This document shows, piece by piece, positions 1 to 9,921 of a stretch of DNA of 64,000 nt. The notes beneath the pieces are model-generated. The model saw only the letters and a list, made by a program, of their open reading frames with translations. It ran no database searches and was not told the origin of the DNA. A program made the translations under genes and the position numbers. The stretch comes from Devosia subaequoris. GTDB lineage: Bacteria; Pseudomonadota; Alphaproteobacteria; Rhizobiales; Devosiaceae. Each line of letters opens with the position of its first letter. Position 1 is the first letter of the stretch. Where the stretch lies: assembly GCF_014197055.1 (NCBI RefSeq), contig NZ_JACIEW010000005.1:295889-359888 (forward strand). Reading direction: 5' to 3'.

Positions 1-1544
1 AGGCGGCCCAATTGCTGGTCATAGCCCTTGGGCAGCTTGGCAATGACGCCGTCGGCCAGGCTCTGCTCGGCGGCGGTGTCGATGCGGGGTTGATCCTCGC
101 GCGCCTCGATGCGGCCGACCCCAATATTGTCGCGGGCGGAAAAGCTGTAGCGGATAAAGTCCTGAAAAATCACCCCGACATGGGTATGGATATCGACCGG
201 CGCCATGTCCCTGAGATCGATCCCATCGATGGTGATGCGCCCCTCGCTGGGGTCGTAGAGCCGGGTCAGCAGCTTGACGATGGTGGTCTTGCCAGCGCCA
301 TTCTCGCCCACCAGTGCCAGTGTTTCGCCGGCCGGCAGTACGAAGGAGAGGTTGCGCACCACCCAGGTGTCGGTCTCGGGATATTTGAAGCCTACATTGT
401 CAAAGACAATGCCGGTGCGGATCGGCGCCGGAAAGGGCTTGGCGTCGGCCGGGGCCAGCACCGTGGGTTCGATTTCGAAGAAGGAGAACAGGTCGTCCAG
501 ATACATGGATTGCCCCGCAATCTGGGTGAAGCCGAGCAGGATGCGCTGAAATAGGCCGTTGAGCCTGAGGAAGGAACCGGAAAGAAAGGCCAGATCGCCC
601 AGGGTGAAAGCACCGGTAATGGTGCGCCAGACGATGAAGCCATAGGCGGCGTAATAGGCCAGGCTGGCGATGGCGGAAAAGAGGGCACCCCAGCTGGCGC
701 GTAGCGTGGCAACGCGGCGGTTCTCAATGAAGATCTGTTGGGCCAGCTTCTTGAAGCGGGTAACGAGATAGCCGCCCAGCCCGAACAGCTTGACCTCGTT
801 GGCGGTCTCGGCGCTGGCCCCGATATGACGGAGATATTCCAGTTCGCGCCGCTCGGGCGTGCGCCAGCGGCTCAGCATGTAGGCCAGCGAATTGAAGCGG
901 GCCTCGCCCCACACCGAGGGGATAAAACTCAGCGGCAGCAGCAGGATCAGCCAGGGCGCATAGAAGAACAGACCGGCGGCCAGGGTGAAGACGGTGATGA
1001 TGTCCTGCGCCTGCCCAAAAATCTGGCTCAATAGCGCATTGCGCCCGGCGGCCTGGCGGCGCGCGCGTTCCAGCCTGTCCTGATATTCAGCGCTCTCAAA
1101 GTGCTGCAGATCGAGCCGGGCGGCATGCTCCATCAATTCGACGCTCACCTGGTTGGAATGGAGCTCGGAAAGCACCGAATCCACCAGGCCCGTGGCCCGC
1201 GCGACCAAATCATTGGCCAGCACCAGTGCCAGTTCGAGCAGGAGGAAGCCGATAATCCCGTTGAGCGCGCCAGCGTTGAACCAGTCGAGAATGTGGGGGC
1301 CGGGTGGGGTGATCGATGTGAGCCGTACCACTTCATCGACAATCAGCTTGGCGGCATAAAGCACGGCCACCGGCTGCACGGCCGCCAGCAGGCGCAGGAC
1401 AATGCTGGCTGTGGTCAGTCCCTTGCTGGTGCGCCAAATCTGCGCGATCAATCGTCCCAGATGCGCGAGGTTATCGAGCTGGTCGCGAAGGGTCGGGCTG
1501 GTTTCGGGAATGGGCGGCCGACGGCGCCCGGGCAGGTCACTCAT
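1..1544 (-). CDS. ABC exporter, fused membrane and ATPase domains (partial)
   Basis: The gene begins at 1544 (MSDLPGRRRP) and leaves the window at its left edge after about 514 codons, so the C-terminal part of the ATPase is missing. Translating the minus strand gives an N-terminal type-1 exporter membrane domain with several hydrophobic segments (for example FFYAPWLILLLPLSFIPSVW), then an ATPase domain with Walker A GENGAGKTT and Q-loop VIFQDF. The signature and Walker B motifs lie beyond the edge. This is the fused half-transporter layout of lipid, peptide or drug exporters; the substrate cannot be told. The ribosome binding site is weak. It runs away from the neighbouring HAD gene with an 83-bp gap. 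Confidence 0.85.
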   Translation of the reverse strand, partial: MSDLPGRRRPPIPETSPTLRDQLDNLAHLGRLIAQIWRTSKGLTTASIVLRLLAAVQPVAVLYAAKLIVDEVVRLTSITPPGPHILDWFNAGALNGIIGFLLLELALVLANDLVARATGLVDSVLSELHSNQVSVELMEHAARLDLQHFESAEYQDRLERARRQAAGRNALLSQIFGQAQDIITVFTLAAGLFFYAPWLILLLPLSFIPSVWGEARFNSLAYMLSRWRTPERRELEYLRHIGASAETANEVKLFGLGGYLVTRFKKLAQQIFIENRRVATLRASWGALFSAIASLAYYAAYGFIVWRTITGAFTLGDLAFLSGSFLRLNGLFQRILLGFTQIAGQSMYLDDLFSFFEIEPTVLAPADAKPFPAPIRTGIVFDNVGFKYPETDTWVVRNLSFVLPAGETLALVGENGAGKTTIVKLLTRLYDPSEGRITIDGIDLRDMAPVDIHTHVGVIFQDFIRYSFSARDNIGVGRIEAREDQPRIDTAAEQSLADGVIAKLPKGYDQQLGR

Positions 1545-1627
1545 GGCGGCAATGTACCGGCTTCCCAGCCAATCGGGAATAGGGACAAAGCCCTGAGCCC
1601 ATTACCTTTTGGACAGAATTGTCCGCA

Positions 1628-2329
1628 TCATGGCAAATTGCGCAGAAAGCCTGCAAGGTCGCTGGTGACGTGGTGCACATGTGGCCCGGTGGAGCGGCCC
1701 AGCTCCCAAGCCTCGACCTGCTCATGGCTGAAATCGTCGCTTGCCACCACCTGCACCGTAGCCATGCCCTGATCGTGGGGCACCACCAGATTCTTTTCGA
1801 GATCATCGAACATGATGGCCCGTGTCGGATCAATGCCATGGTTGGCAAAGAACCCCTCATAGGCCTTCTTGTGTGGCTTGGGCACGAAGGTCATGGCGCG
1901 GATATCGTGCACATGTTCGAAAAGATGATCGCCGCCCAGGCGCCTGAGCACCGAGCGGGCGTGGCCGGTATCGCCATTGGTCAGGATGAACTTTCGCCCC
2001 GGCAGGTCGGCGATGGCTTCCACCAGATCAGGATGCGGATCGACCGGCGAATAGTCGATGGCGTGCACGGTATTGAGAAAGTGGTCGGGGTCGATGTCGT
2101 GCTTGTGCATCAGCCCGTTCAGCGTGGTACCGAAATCGCGATAATAGTCCTTCTGCAAGGCACGGGCCCTGGCGAAATCCAGGCGGGTCACATCCATCAC
2201 ATACCGGGTGATCAACGTGTCGATCTGCGCAAACAGATTGCACTCACGCGGATAGAGCGTGTTGTCGAGATCGAAAACCCAGTCGGTGACATGGTCGAGA
2301 TTTTCGTGGGGACGGCGTAGTGGGGTCAT
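1628..2329 (-). CDS. HAD-family pyrimidine 5'-nucleotidase-like phosphatase
   Basis: A 233-residue cytoplasmic HAD hydrolase. Motif I is FDLDNTLYP (residues about 19-27) with the nucleophile and acid/base aspartates. Motif II is LTNGDTG, and motifs III/IV are a lysine in KPHKKAYEGF and the acidic pair in IMFDDLEKN. The DLDNTLYP form and helical cap match the SDT1/pyrimidine 5'-nucleotidase branch, which dephosphorylates UMP/CMP-type nucleotides. The exact substrate is inferred from family only. It lies downstream of an exported protein gene on the same strand, separated by a GC-rich hairpin at 2382-2397. Confidence 0.85.
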   Translation of the reverse strand: MTPLRRPHENLDHVTDWVFDLDNTLYPRECNLFAQIDTLITRYVMDVTRLDFARARALQKDYYRDFGTTLNGLMHKHDIDPDHFLNTVHAIDYSPVDPHPDLVEAIADLPGRKFILTNGDTGHARSVLRRLGGDHLFEHVHDIRAMTFVPKPHKKAYEGFFANHGIDPTRAIMFDDLEKNLVVPHDQGMATVQVVASDDFSHEQVEAWELGRSTGPHVHHVTSDLAGFLRNLP

Positions 2330-2381
2330 TGGCCCATCATGTCACAAAAGGATGCAGCCTGCATCAGCGCAGAAGAGTTGC

Positions 2382-2397
2382 GGGGCCCGAAGGCCCC
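2382..2397 (-). terminator. GC-rich hairpin between exported-protein and HAD genes
   Basis: A perfect 6-bp stem GGGGCC/GGCCCC closes a four-base loop that reads TTCG on the minus strand, a very stable tetraloop. It lies ten bases past the stop of the gene ending at 2407. There is no uridine run after it, so it may be a 3'-end stabiliser rather than a full intrinsic terminator. Confidence 0.45.
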
Positions 2398-2406
2398 ACA
2401 TTGACT

Positions 2407-3642
2407 TTATTTGGTCTTGCTGTTGGCTGTCACGGTCAGCCCCAGTGCCTGGATCAGGCCCGCCGGGTTGGCGGCGGCGGCCGCCAACACCAGAACCGAG
2501 GTGGGGGAGGGCGGGTTGATCGCTACTTCCAGGTTCTGCGGATCCTCAAGGAAGGCCGAAACGGGCGGTACCACGACGTCATTGAGGGCGGACATCCCGC
2601 TTTCGGCGATCATGGCCGGCAGCATGGCCTTGAGGCTGTCTACGAACTCGGCCCGTTCGACGCCCGACTGTGCAGCAAACAGGTCGAGCAGCTTAGGTGC
2701 CAGGCCCGCATCGTCATAGCGGAGCGATGTCGCGCCAATGGAGAGCGCCTGGGCGATTTCCATGCCGGCCATCATCTGCTGGGCCTGGGCCTCTTCGCTC
2801 ATCGGATCGAGATCGGAGGCCTGCATGGCGTAGATCTTGTCGAGCATGTCGAGGGTGAAGCCGGAAATGTCGGCAGTGAAATTGAGGGCACCAATATCGG
2901 CAAAATCGAGCTTGCTCTCCTCGAATACCATTCGCCCATCGGCCATGGACCAGTTCACCGACTGGGTGATGTTGCCTGAAATCCTGGTGAGCCCCAGTGC
3001 TTCGACGATGGCGCCGGCTTCCGGCTCCTCTTCGCCCAGTGTCGACAGGTCCGCCCAGATATCGGTGATGGCAACGTCGGAATTGATCGATTCCAGTGTC
3101 TCGTCAGCGTCATAGGCAAATTCGGAGACTGCTTCCATGCCGGCGATCTTGATGACTTCGGCGCCATCGCGCGTCACGGTCAGCGGACCGGTTGCCATGC
3201 GGCCAATCAGTTGCACCAGCGCTTCAGCGCTGGTATCGCCTTCCGGCGGCAGCCAGAGATCCTCAGCGACCATATCCACCAGGGTCAGCTGCCCGGTATG
3301 TTCGTCGCCGAATTCGAGGTCGAGATCGGGCGTGGTCAGGCTGTCGGCGAAATAGCTGCCATCGTCATTCTCGACGACACCGGAAAAGGTCAGTTCTGCA
3401 TCGAGGGCCATGGGATCCATGCCGGCCATGTTGATGGTCACGCCATCGACCGTAATGGTGTCGCCGGACAGACTGGCCTCACCAAAGCTCATATCATAGC
3501 CCATGACCGCGTAAACGGCCTCGATGCGGTCAAGGAAGGTCTGAGCATCGAGCGCCATAGCGGGCTGCATGAAAGCGAAGGCGGCAAGCCCGGTGGCGGT
3601 CATCAGGCTGGTGGTCTTGATCGTTCTGATCATCGTATTCAT
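2407..3642 (-). CDS. Exported protein of unknown function
   Basis: A 411-residue protein with a clear Sec signal peptide (basic start MNTMIRTIKTTS, hydrophobic stretch, cleavage near PAMA-LDAQ). No other membrane segment is obvious. The mature part alternates short beta-like stretches (GDTITVDGVTINMAG, GNITQSVNWSMADGRM) with acidic linkers and ends in an alanine-rich region. This suggests a periplasmic beta-rich lipid-transfer or AsmA-like fold, but I do not recognise the family. The start at 3642 has GAGGG just upstream; a start three codons later is also possible. It appears to be transcribed alone. Confidence 0.75.
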   Translation of the reverse strand: MNTMIRTIKTTSLMTATGLAAFAFMQPAMALDAQTFLDRIEAVYAVMGYDMSFGEASLSGDTITVDGVTINMAGMDPMALDAELTFSGVVENDDGSYFADSLTTPDLDLEFGDEHTGQLTLVDMVAEDLWLPPEGDTSAEALVQLIGRMATGPLTVTRDGAEVIKIAGMEAVSEFAYDADETLESINSDVAITDIWADLSTLGEEEPEAGAIVEALGLTRISGNITQSVNWSMADGRMVFEESKLDFADIGALNFTADISGFTLDMLDKIYAMQASDLDPMSEEAQAQQMMAGMEIAQALSIGATSLRYDDAGLAPKLLDLFAAQSGVERAEFVDSLKAMLPAMIAESGMSALNDVVVPPVSAFLEDPQNLEVAINPPSPTSVLVLAAAAANPAGLIQALGLTVTANSKTK

Positions 3643-3796
3643 GTCCCTCTTATAGTTATGCGCGTGCTGGTATGGTCCAGTTTGCCAAAGTGTCGACAGA
3701 TTGCCCCTTGCTCTGGCAAATGCAATGTCGGCATGGCGGAAATAGGTCAGCCCGCTTTAAATGCGGTTTATTTCAACCTAATGTCGGTCGGTTCGC

Positions 3797-5317
3797 TCAA
3801 TCCATGTGCAGGAACTGGCGATAGGCCGGGTTTTGGGTTTCGTCCCAATAGGGAAAGCCGATAGCGTCGATATGCGCGAAGAAGTCTGCGCGCGTCTCGG
3901 CCGGCACCTGCACCCCCACCAGCACACGGCCATAGTCGGAGCCGTGATTGCGATAATGGAACAGGGTGATGTTCCAGGCGTCGTTCAGTCCCTCAAGGAA
4001 TTTGAGCAGGGCGCCGGGCCGCTCGGGAAACTGGAAGCGGAACACCTGCTCGTCGGTCAGCCCCGCCGCGCGTCCGCCGACCATGTGCCGGACATGGAGC
4101 TTGGCCACTTCATTGTCGGTCAGATCGGTCACCGCGAGTTCGTTGTTCTGCAAGAGCTCAATGATCTCGCGCTTTTCGGCATCGCCGCGGGCGAGCTTCA
4201 CGCCGACAAAGATGCGGGCGCTGTCCCCGGCGCGATAGCGGTAGTTGAATTCGGTGATAGCGCGATTGCCGATCAGGCGAATGAAGGCCCGGTAACTGCC
4301 CGGGCGTTCGGGAATGGTAACGGCCATCAACGCCTCGGCCCGTTCGCCGATTTCGGCGCGCTCGGCCACATAGCGGAGCCGGTCGAAATTGACATTGGCG
4401 CCGGAATTGATGGCGATCAGTGCCCCGTCCTTTGGCGCAGTGCCGTCTTCGATGTCACGCCGCAGCCCCGCCAGCGCCAGGGCGCCCGCCGGCTCGGTGA
4501 TGGCGCGGTGATCATCGAAAATATCCTTGATGGCGGCGCAGATTTCGTCGGCCGAGACAGTGACGATATCGTCGAGCAGATCGCGGCACAGGCGGAAGGT
4601 TTCATCGCCAACCTGGCGCACCGCCACCCCGTCGGCAAACAGTCCGACCCGGTCGAGCGGCACCGGTTTGCCAGCGGCGATGGCCGCCTTCATGCTGGCA
4701 GCTTCATCCGGTTCCACGCCAATGACGCGGATTTCGGGGCGGAGGAATTTGACGAAGCTGGCAATGCCCGCCGCAAGGCCGCCGCCGCCAACGGGGACAT
4801 AGATGGCGCCGATGGGCTCGGGGTGCTGGCGCATGATTTCCAGCCCGACCGTGCCTTGTCCGGCGATCACATCCGGGTCGTCGAAAGGATGTACGAACAC
4901 GTGGCCGTGTTTTTCCGCCAGGCCTGCCGCATGGGCCCGCGCTGCGTCGAACCCGTCGCCGAACAAGACAACTTCGCCGCCAAGGCGCTTGACCGCATTG
5001 ACCTTGATGATCGGCGTGGTGGTGGGCATCACCACAATGGCGCGGATGCCCAGCCGGGTCGCGGAAAGCGCTACGCCCTGGGCATGATTGCCGGCCGAGG
5101 CGCAGATCACGCCGCGGGCGCGTTCCTCGGCACTCAGATGGACAATGCGATTGTGGGCGCCGCGGATCTTGAAAGAAAAGACCGGCTGCAAATCCTCACG
5201 CTTGACCAGGATGTCTTGACCCAGCCGCGCGGACAGAAGGTCCATTTTTTCGAGCGGCGTCTGGACAGCCACCTCATAGACCGAGGAAGTCAGGATTTTA
5301 CGGACATAGTCGGTCAT
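3797..5317 (-). CDS. ilvA: Threonine ammonia-lyase, biosynthetic
   Basis: This PLP enzyme converts threonine to 2-oxobutanoate, the first step toward isoleucine. The start at 5317 (MTDYVRKIL) was chosen over an in-frame codon at 5368, because the family begins there and the 17 extra residues look like untranslated sequence. The PLP lysine lies in FSFKIRGAHN, and the phosphate-binding loop is AGNHAQGVA followed by a glycine-rich VGGGGLAAG. Two C-terminal ACT-like regulatory domains (around residues 325-506) mark the long biosynthetic, isoleucine-inhibited form rather than the short catabolic one. Length (506 residues) fits the family. Confidence 0.95.
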   Translation of the reverse strand: MTDYVRKILTSSVYEVAVQTPLEKMDLLSARLGQDILVKREDLQPVFSFKIRGAHNRIVHLSAEERARGVICASAGNHAQGVALSATRLGIRAIVVMPTTTPIIKVNAVKRLGGEVVLFGDGFDAARAHAAGLAEKHGHVFVHPFDDPDVIAGQGTVGLEIMRQHPEPIGAIYVPVGGGGLAAGIASFVKFLRPEIRVIGVEPDEAASMKAAIAAGKPVPLDRVGLFADGVAVRQVGDETFRLCRDLLDDIVTVSADEICAAIKDIFDDHRAITEPAGALALAGLRRDIEDGTAPKDGALIAINSGANVNFDRLRYVAERAEIGERAEALMAVTIPERPGSYRAFIRLIGNRAITEFNYRYRAGDSARIFVGVKLARGDAEKREIIELLQNNELAVTDLTDNEVAKLHVRHMVGGRAAGLTDEQVFRFQFPERPGALLKFLEGLNDAWNITLFHYRNHGSDYGRVLVGVQVPAETRADFFAHIDAIGFPYWDETQNPAYRQFLHMD

Positions 5318-5543
5318 CGGTCGGTCTCGAGGCTCTTGATGATGGCGGTGAGGGACGCCTGCTGACACCAGATGTCAACCTCGGGCGATACTGGCGCGGG
5401 AGGTTATCGGTGTCCACAGCGTCGCGACGAGTGGGTCGAGGCTGAACATGTTCTGCGACACGCGCCCGATTGTGTCGTAAACGGTGTCGGTGTGCACCGG
5501 CATGGCGAGTCTGCCGCTGCTGGTCAATCTAGGGATCAGAACA

Positions 5544-5777
5544 GTGGCAACGCTTTATTATGTGCAGGGTTTTCGACAGAAGGGCCGTAAGTTGGAGCCT
5601 GACCAGCCGCAGCAGTCCAAATCAGCGGAGGCGGCGATTGCGGCGGCTGAACGCATTGCCCCGATGCGAGCCGGGGTGTGGGCCTATTCGGCCGAGGTGG
5701 ACGTCGAGGCGGACACCTATGACGAGCCCAAGGTGCTGTTCAAGGCGGGCAATCTGCCCGAAGGTGTGGCTGACTGA
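5544..5777 (+). CDS. Small conserved protein of unknown function
   Basis: A 77-residue soluble protein read from the GTG at 5544 (VATLYYVQGFRQ). The frame remains open further upstream. I prefer this start because I recall alphaproteobacterial small proteins beginning with a similar LFYVQ-F pattern and ending in EPxVLFxAGxxP. Residues 1-15 look like a beta strand, followed by an alanine-rich helix and a second strand (GVWAYSAEVDVEAD). No catalytic motif is visible. It stands alone between ilvA (opposite strand) and a drug transporter. Confidence 0.6.
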   Translation: MATLYYVQGFRQKGRKLEPDQPQQSKSAEAAIAAAERIAPMRAGVWAYSAEVDVEADTYDEPKVLFKAGNLPEGVAD

Positions 5778-5863
5778 GTTGCTGCGCTATCAGGTGGGGC
5801 GCATTTTTTGATCGACGGAATGGGTCGTTCGGGCCCGTTGCTTTGTTTTGAGGATTTCTGCGT

Positions 5864-7351
5864 ATGACGACCAATGAGCCCGGAGCCGCTGCGCCCGCCG
5901 ATCCCCGTCGGTGGTTGGCGCTGAGCATCCTGCTCATTGCCAATTTCATGAATCTGATCGATGTGACGATCGTCAATGTGGCACTGCCGTCCATGCGGGA
6001 TAGCCTGGGCGCCAGCAACGCGCAGATCGAATGGGTCGTGGCTGCCTATGTCCTGGCTTTTGCCCTGGGCCTGCTGCCCTTCGGACGACTTGGCGACATT
6101 GTGGGACGCAGCCGCATGTTTCTGTTCGGCGTGGCGGCCTTCACCGTGGCCTCGGCGCTGTGCGGCATGGCGCCTTCCATTGAAATGCTGATTGGCGCGC
6201 GCGTGCTGCAAGGGCTGGGCGGGGCAATGATGACGCCGCAAGTGCTGGCCATTGCCACAGTGACTTTTCCACCGCACGAGCGTGGTCAGGCGTTCTCGCT
6301 GTTCGGCCTCTCCGCCGGACTGGCCTCGGTCTGCGGGCCGGTGCTCGGGGGCCTGCTGATCGATGCGCAGCTATTCGGCCTCGACTGGCAGCCAATCTTT
6401 CTGGTCAATATACCGATCGGCATCGCCGCCATTATTGCCGGGTGGTTCCTTATCCCGCGGCTGCCGGGGCATTCGGCGCTGCGCAATGACTATGTCGGCA
6501 TTGTCCTGTTCGGCCTGGGAATGGTTGCGGTGATCTTCCCGATCATCGAGGGGCGGGCGCTGGACTGGCCGGCCTGGAGCTTTGCCATGATGGTGGCGGG
6601 TCTTGCGCTGCTCGCGCTGTTCTATTTCTGGCAGAAGCGGCGGGCGCATGTGGGGCAGCCGCAATTGCTCAATTTCGACCTTCTGTCCAATCGCGACTAT
6701 ATGTTCGGAGCCTTTATCGTCACGGTTTTTGCCTCTGGCGTTCCCGGCTTTTTCCTGGTGATTTCGCTTTTGCTGCAATCGGGTTTCGGCTTCTCGCCGC
6801 TGCAATCGGGCCTGACCAATCTGCCCTTCTCGGCGGGCGTGCTGATCGCGTCCTTTATCGTGGCGCGCTTCGGAGCGCACTATCTGCGCAGCCGCCTCGC
6901 CGTGGCTGCTGGGATGGTGAGCTTCGGTATTGGCTGGCTGCATTTTGTGGTCGCGGGTGCGGGCGAAAGCATCGATCCCTGGAGCTTCCTGGTGCCCCTG
7001 CTTATAGCGGGCATTGGCCTGGGCGGCGGCTTTTCCTCACTGTTTCAACTAGTCCTGCGCAATGTGCCGCCGCGTGATGCCGGGGCCGGTTCCGGCGCCT
7101 TGCAGGCCTTTCAGCAGGTCGGCGGCGCGCTTGGCGTGGCGCTGGTCGGACAGATCTTCTTCTCCCAACTCGCAAACAACCTGGAAGCCGGGAATGGGCC
7201 GCAAGCTGCCTTTGGCGACGCCGCCGCCCTGGCGATGTGGTATCAAGTGGTATCCTTCGCCCTTGTGCTGGCGCTGGCATTTGTCTTCAAGGGCAATAGT
7301 CGGGTGGCCGAGGGGCAGGGCGGGGCCAAGCCGGCTGTCGCAGAGGTGTGA
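5864..7351 (+). CDS. MFS drug-efflux transporter, DHA2 (14-helix) family
   Basis: A 495-residue integral membrane protein with about 14 hydrophobic helices. The N-terminal half carries the DHA2 signature region around NFMNLIDVTIVNVALP (TM1) and the MFS motif A-like loop GRLGDIVGRSRMF. The motif C region GPVLGGLLID is also present. These mark proton-driven EmrB/QacA-type exporters of hydrophobic compounds in the inner membrane. No EmrA-like periplasmic adaptor gene and no regulator lies beside it. The start at 5864 precedes a hydrophilic 20-residue leader rich in Ala and Pro, typical of this group. Confidence 0.88.
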   Translation: MTTNEPGAAAPADPRRWLALSILLIANFMNLIDVTIVNVALPSMRDSLGASNAQIEWVVAAYVLAFALGLLPFGRLGDIVGRSRMFLFGVAAFTVASALCGMAPSIEMLIGARVLQGLGGAMMTPQVLAIATVTFPPHERGQAFSLFGLSAGLASVCGPVLGGLLIDAQLFGLDWQPIFLVNIPIGIAAIIAGWFLIPRLPGHSALRNDYVGIVLFGLGMVAVIFPIIEGRALDWPAWSFAMMVAGLALLALFYFWQKRRAHVGQPQLLNFDLLSNRDYMFGAFIVTVFASGVPGFFLVISLLLQSGFGFSPLQSGLTNLPFSAGVLIASFIVARFGAHYLRSRLAVAAGMVSFGIGWLHFVVAGAGESIDPWSFLVPLLIAGIGLGGGFSSLFQLVLRNVPPRDAGAGSGALQAFQQVGGALGVALVGQIFFSQLANNLEAGNGPQAAFGDAAALAMWYQVVSFALVLALAFVFKGNSRVAEGQGGAKPAVAEV

Positions 7352-7393
7352 CTCACTGCCGGAGTCATGATGCGAGCGCTCGTTCTGCCTGGA

Positions 7394-8170
7394 TCAGGCC
7401 AATAATTGCCAAGTTTGGTAGGCCGCAAGAACAGTAACAAGTCCGCCCACAAGGAGCATCAATGCTCTGGCGGGGATCATCCGAACCACGAAACCGGCCA
7501 GCGGCGCTGCCAGCACCCCGCCGGCAACCAGACCGGCGACGGACCAGATGTGACCATAAAGGCCACCCGTCTGTTGCCAATGGCCGGTGAAAAGTGCGGT
7601 GACGAACGCGACGGAAACCGCGGTGGTGACGAAGAACTCAACCGTATTGACCGTGCCGACGACATAGCGCGGCGCTCCGCCCGAGCCGATAAGGCTGGAG
7701 GTGACAATTGGCCCCCAGCCGCCCCCGCCTGCCGCGTCGACAAATCCCCCGGCCACGCCGAGCGGGGCAATATAGGCAGTCCCGTGCTCGCGATAGGGCG
7801 CGCGGGCCCTGAAGGCTCTGAACAATATATAGACGCCCAAAAGACCGAGATAGACGGTCACAAAGGGACGCAGCACAGTGCCGTCTATGGAGGTCAGGAC
7901 GTAAGTGCCCAATATGCCACCGGCGATGCCGGCGGGAGCCAGACGCCAGAAAAGATGCCAGTTCACATTGCGCTGGCTGATATGGCTGGTGGCCGAGGCT
8001 GCCGTGGTGAACATTTCGGCCGTGTGGACGCTGGCCGACGCCGCGGCAGGCGGGAGCCCAAAGCTGAGCAGCATGGTCGTGCTGACGACGCCATAGGCCA
8101 TGCCGAGCGCGCCATCGACGATCTGAGCCAAAAAGCCCACAATGGCAAAAACCAGGAACTCTGAAGCCAA
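7394..8170 (-). CDS. TauE/SafE family membrane transporter
   Basis: About 258 residues with roughly eight hydrophobic segments and the two half-repeats of the family (FLAQIVDGALGMAYG near the start, and a second glycine-rich segment GGFVDAAGGGGWGP). Members export sulfite, sulfoacetate or other organic anions; substrate is unknown here. I place the start at the TTG of 8170 (LASEFLVFA) because GGGAGG lies at 8178-8183 with good spacing. Upstream ATG codons at 8185 and 8218 lack such a site. It is transcribed away from the MFS gene's end, with no sulfur genes beside it. Confidence 0.85.
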   Translation of the reverse strand: MASEFLVFAIVGFLAQIVDGALGMAYGVVSTTMLLSFGLPPAAASASVHTAEMFTTAASATSHISQRNVNWHLFWRLAPAGIAGGILGTYVLTSIDGTVLRPFVTVYLGLLGVYILFRAFRARAPYREHGTAYIAPLGVAGGFVDAAGGGGWGPIVTSSLIGSGGAPRYVVGTVNTVEFFVTTAVSVAFVTALFTGHWQQTGGLYGHIWSVAGLVAGGVLAAPLAGFVVRMIPARALMLLVGGLVTVLAAYQTWQLLA

Positions 8171-8290
8171 TACCGCCTCCCTCATCCGATGGGGGAGGCT
8201 ACCGCGATACTCTACCATCTTAATAGGGTATTTTGCGCGACGCCATTGCGTTCGCGGGCAGGGATTGGAAACGGTTTACCTTGATTGCCG

Positions 8291-9193
8291 CTAACGTACG
8301 ATCAACGTGCCGGCGCCGAACTCGGTGAAGAGTTCCACCAGCACCACATGGGGCTGTTTGCCATTGAGGATGACGACGCCCTCGACGCCGTTGTCGAGTG
8401 CCTCAAGGCAGGTCTCAACCTTGGGGATCATGCCGCCGGAGATGGTGCCATCGGCAATCAGCGCCTTGGCGTCGCTCACGGTCAGCTCGGGGATCAGCTT
8501 ACCGTCCTTGTCGAGCACGCCAGGTACGTCGGTAAGGAACAGCAGGCGTTTGGCGCCGAGCGAACCGGCAATGGCGCCGGCAAATGTATCGGCATTGATG
8601 TTGTAGGTATTGCCATCGCGGCCGGGTGCGACCGGGGCGATCACCGGAATCAGCTCGGAGCGCGCCAACAGATCGAGCAGGGTGCGGTCGACTTCGATGG
8701 GTTCGCCGACGAAACCCAGATCAAGCACGCGCTCAATATTGGAGCCGGGGTCCTTGATGGTCTTTTCGGCTTTTTTGGCAAAGACCATGTTGCCGTCCTT
8801 GCCGCACAGGCCGATCGCCCATTCGCCCTCAGCATTGATCAGCGCCACGATTTCCTTGTTGATCGAGCCGGCCAGGACCATCTCGACCACTTCCATGGTC
8901 CGGGCATCGGTGACGCGCAATCCGCCCTCGAATTTGGATTCAATGCCGAGATTTTTCAGCATCAGGGCGATTTGCGGCCCACCGCCATGCACCACGATCG
9001 GGTTGACCTTGGACTGCTTGAGCAGTGCGATGTCGCGGGCGAAGGCCTGGCCGAGCTTGAGATCGCCCATGGCATGGCCGCCATATTTGACCACGACCGT
9101 CTTGCCCTCATAACGCTGCATATAGGGCAAGGCCTGGGCGAGGATGCCGGCATCGTGGCTGAACCGGTCGGTTTCGGAGGCTTGATCGGTCAT
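8291..9193 (-). CDS. argB: Acetylglutamate kinase
   Basis: Phosphorylates N-acetylglutamate with ATP, the second step of arginine synthesis. The 300-residue length is normal. The amino-acid-kinase motifs are visible: [10 protein letters not shown] near residue 35 (catalytic lysine and glycine loop), VHGGGPQI near residue 68, and [14 protein letters not shown] in the nucleotide-binding half. In many relatives this gene sits directly downstream of engB. Here engB (43979-44623) is about 35 kb away, so the usual neighbour pair is broken. Confidence 0.95.
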   Translation of the reverse strand: MTDQASETDRFSHDAGILAQALPYMQRYEGKTVVVKYGGHAMGDLKLGQAFARDIALLKQSKVNPIVVHGGGPQIALMLKNLGIESKFEGGLRVTDARTMEVVEMVLAGSINKEIVALINAEGEWAIGLCGKDGNMVFAKKAEKTIKDPGSNIERVLDLGFVGEPIEVDRTLLDLLARSELIPVIAPVAPGRDGNTYNINADTFAGAIAGSLGAKRLLFLTDVPGVLDKDGKLIPELTVSDAKALIADGTISGGMIPKVETCLEALDNGVEGVVILNGKQPHVVLVELFTEFGAGTLIVR

Positions 9194-9369
9194 GGTGGCG
9201 GGCGGCTCCCTGGCGTGGCCTTCATCAGGGTGAAGGGTCTATTGCATTTTGCGGTGCTATGAAACGCCATTGCCCAGCTTTTTTGAAGAGTAGTGATCCA
9301 TTTATCCCTTGGCCGCGTTCCACAGATACAGGCCGCGGCACGGCCGCGAGGACGGGAGGGCCCAAGCCC

Positions 9370-9921
9370 ATGGCAAATCACACGGGAACCGCCGAGATTG
9401 CGGATCTGATCGCGCGCTGTTCGCTGCGCGACCGGCAGGCCTTTCGTACGCTTTATCAGCGCACGAGCGCGAAACTGTTCGGTGTGGTGCTGCGTATCTT
9501 GAGAAACAGAGCCGAGGCCGAAGAAGCCATACAGGAGGTCTATATCAAGGTCTGGCAACGTTCGGATCGCTATGTCGCGGGGCAGTATTCGCCGATAAGC
9601 TGGCTGGTGGCCATCGCGCGCAATCATGCGCTCGACATGGTGCGGGCACGGCGACCGGCGGGTGACGACCTGGATACGGCGATGGAAATTGCCGATGCTG
9701 GACCCAGTCCCGAGCGGTTGACGCAGTCGAGCCAGGAGGGCGCGCGCATTGAAGCGTGTTTGTCCAAGCTGGAAGCTGATCGGGCCGATGCGGTACGCGG
9801 CGCTTATCTGGACGGCTATAGTTATGATGAGTTGGCGCAGCGCTTTTCCGTGCCACTCAATACAATGCGAACCTGGCTGCGACGCAGCCTGATCAAACTG
9901 AGAGAGTGTCTGACGGCATGA
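9370..9921 (+). CDS. ECF-type RNA polymerase sigma factor
   Basis: A 183-residue group IV sigma factor. Region 2 runs from about residue 25 to 95 (FRTLYQRTSAKLF, then EEAIQEVYIKVWQ and SWLVAIARNHALDMVR). Region 4 with its helix-turn-helix covers about 130-180 (YLDGYSYDELAQRFSVPLNTMRTWL). The ATG at 9370 has GGGAGGG at 9354-9360. A longer frame from 9259 has no support. The next gene overlaps by four bases and encodes an RskA-type anti-sigma factor, so this is a SigK-like pair that probably responds to envelope or redox stress (inference). Confidence 0.92.
   Translation: MANHTGTAEIADLIARCSLRDRQAFRTLYQRTSAKLFGVVLRILRNRAEAEEAIQEVYIKVWQRSDRYVAGQYSPISWLVAIARNHALDMVRARRPAGDDLDTAMEIADAGPSPERLTQSSQEGARIEACLSKLEADRADAVRGAYLDGYSYDELAQRFSVPLNTMRTWLRRSLIKLRECLTA

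Noticed and set aside
3806..5365. A 519-codon plus-strand frame opposite ilvA
   Set aside because: Long only because high GC leaves few stops on the antisense strand. Its product has no family features, while the minus frame is a complete IlvA.
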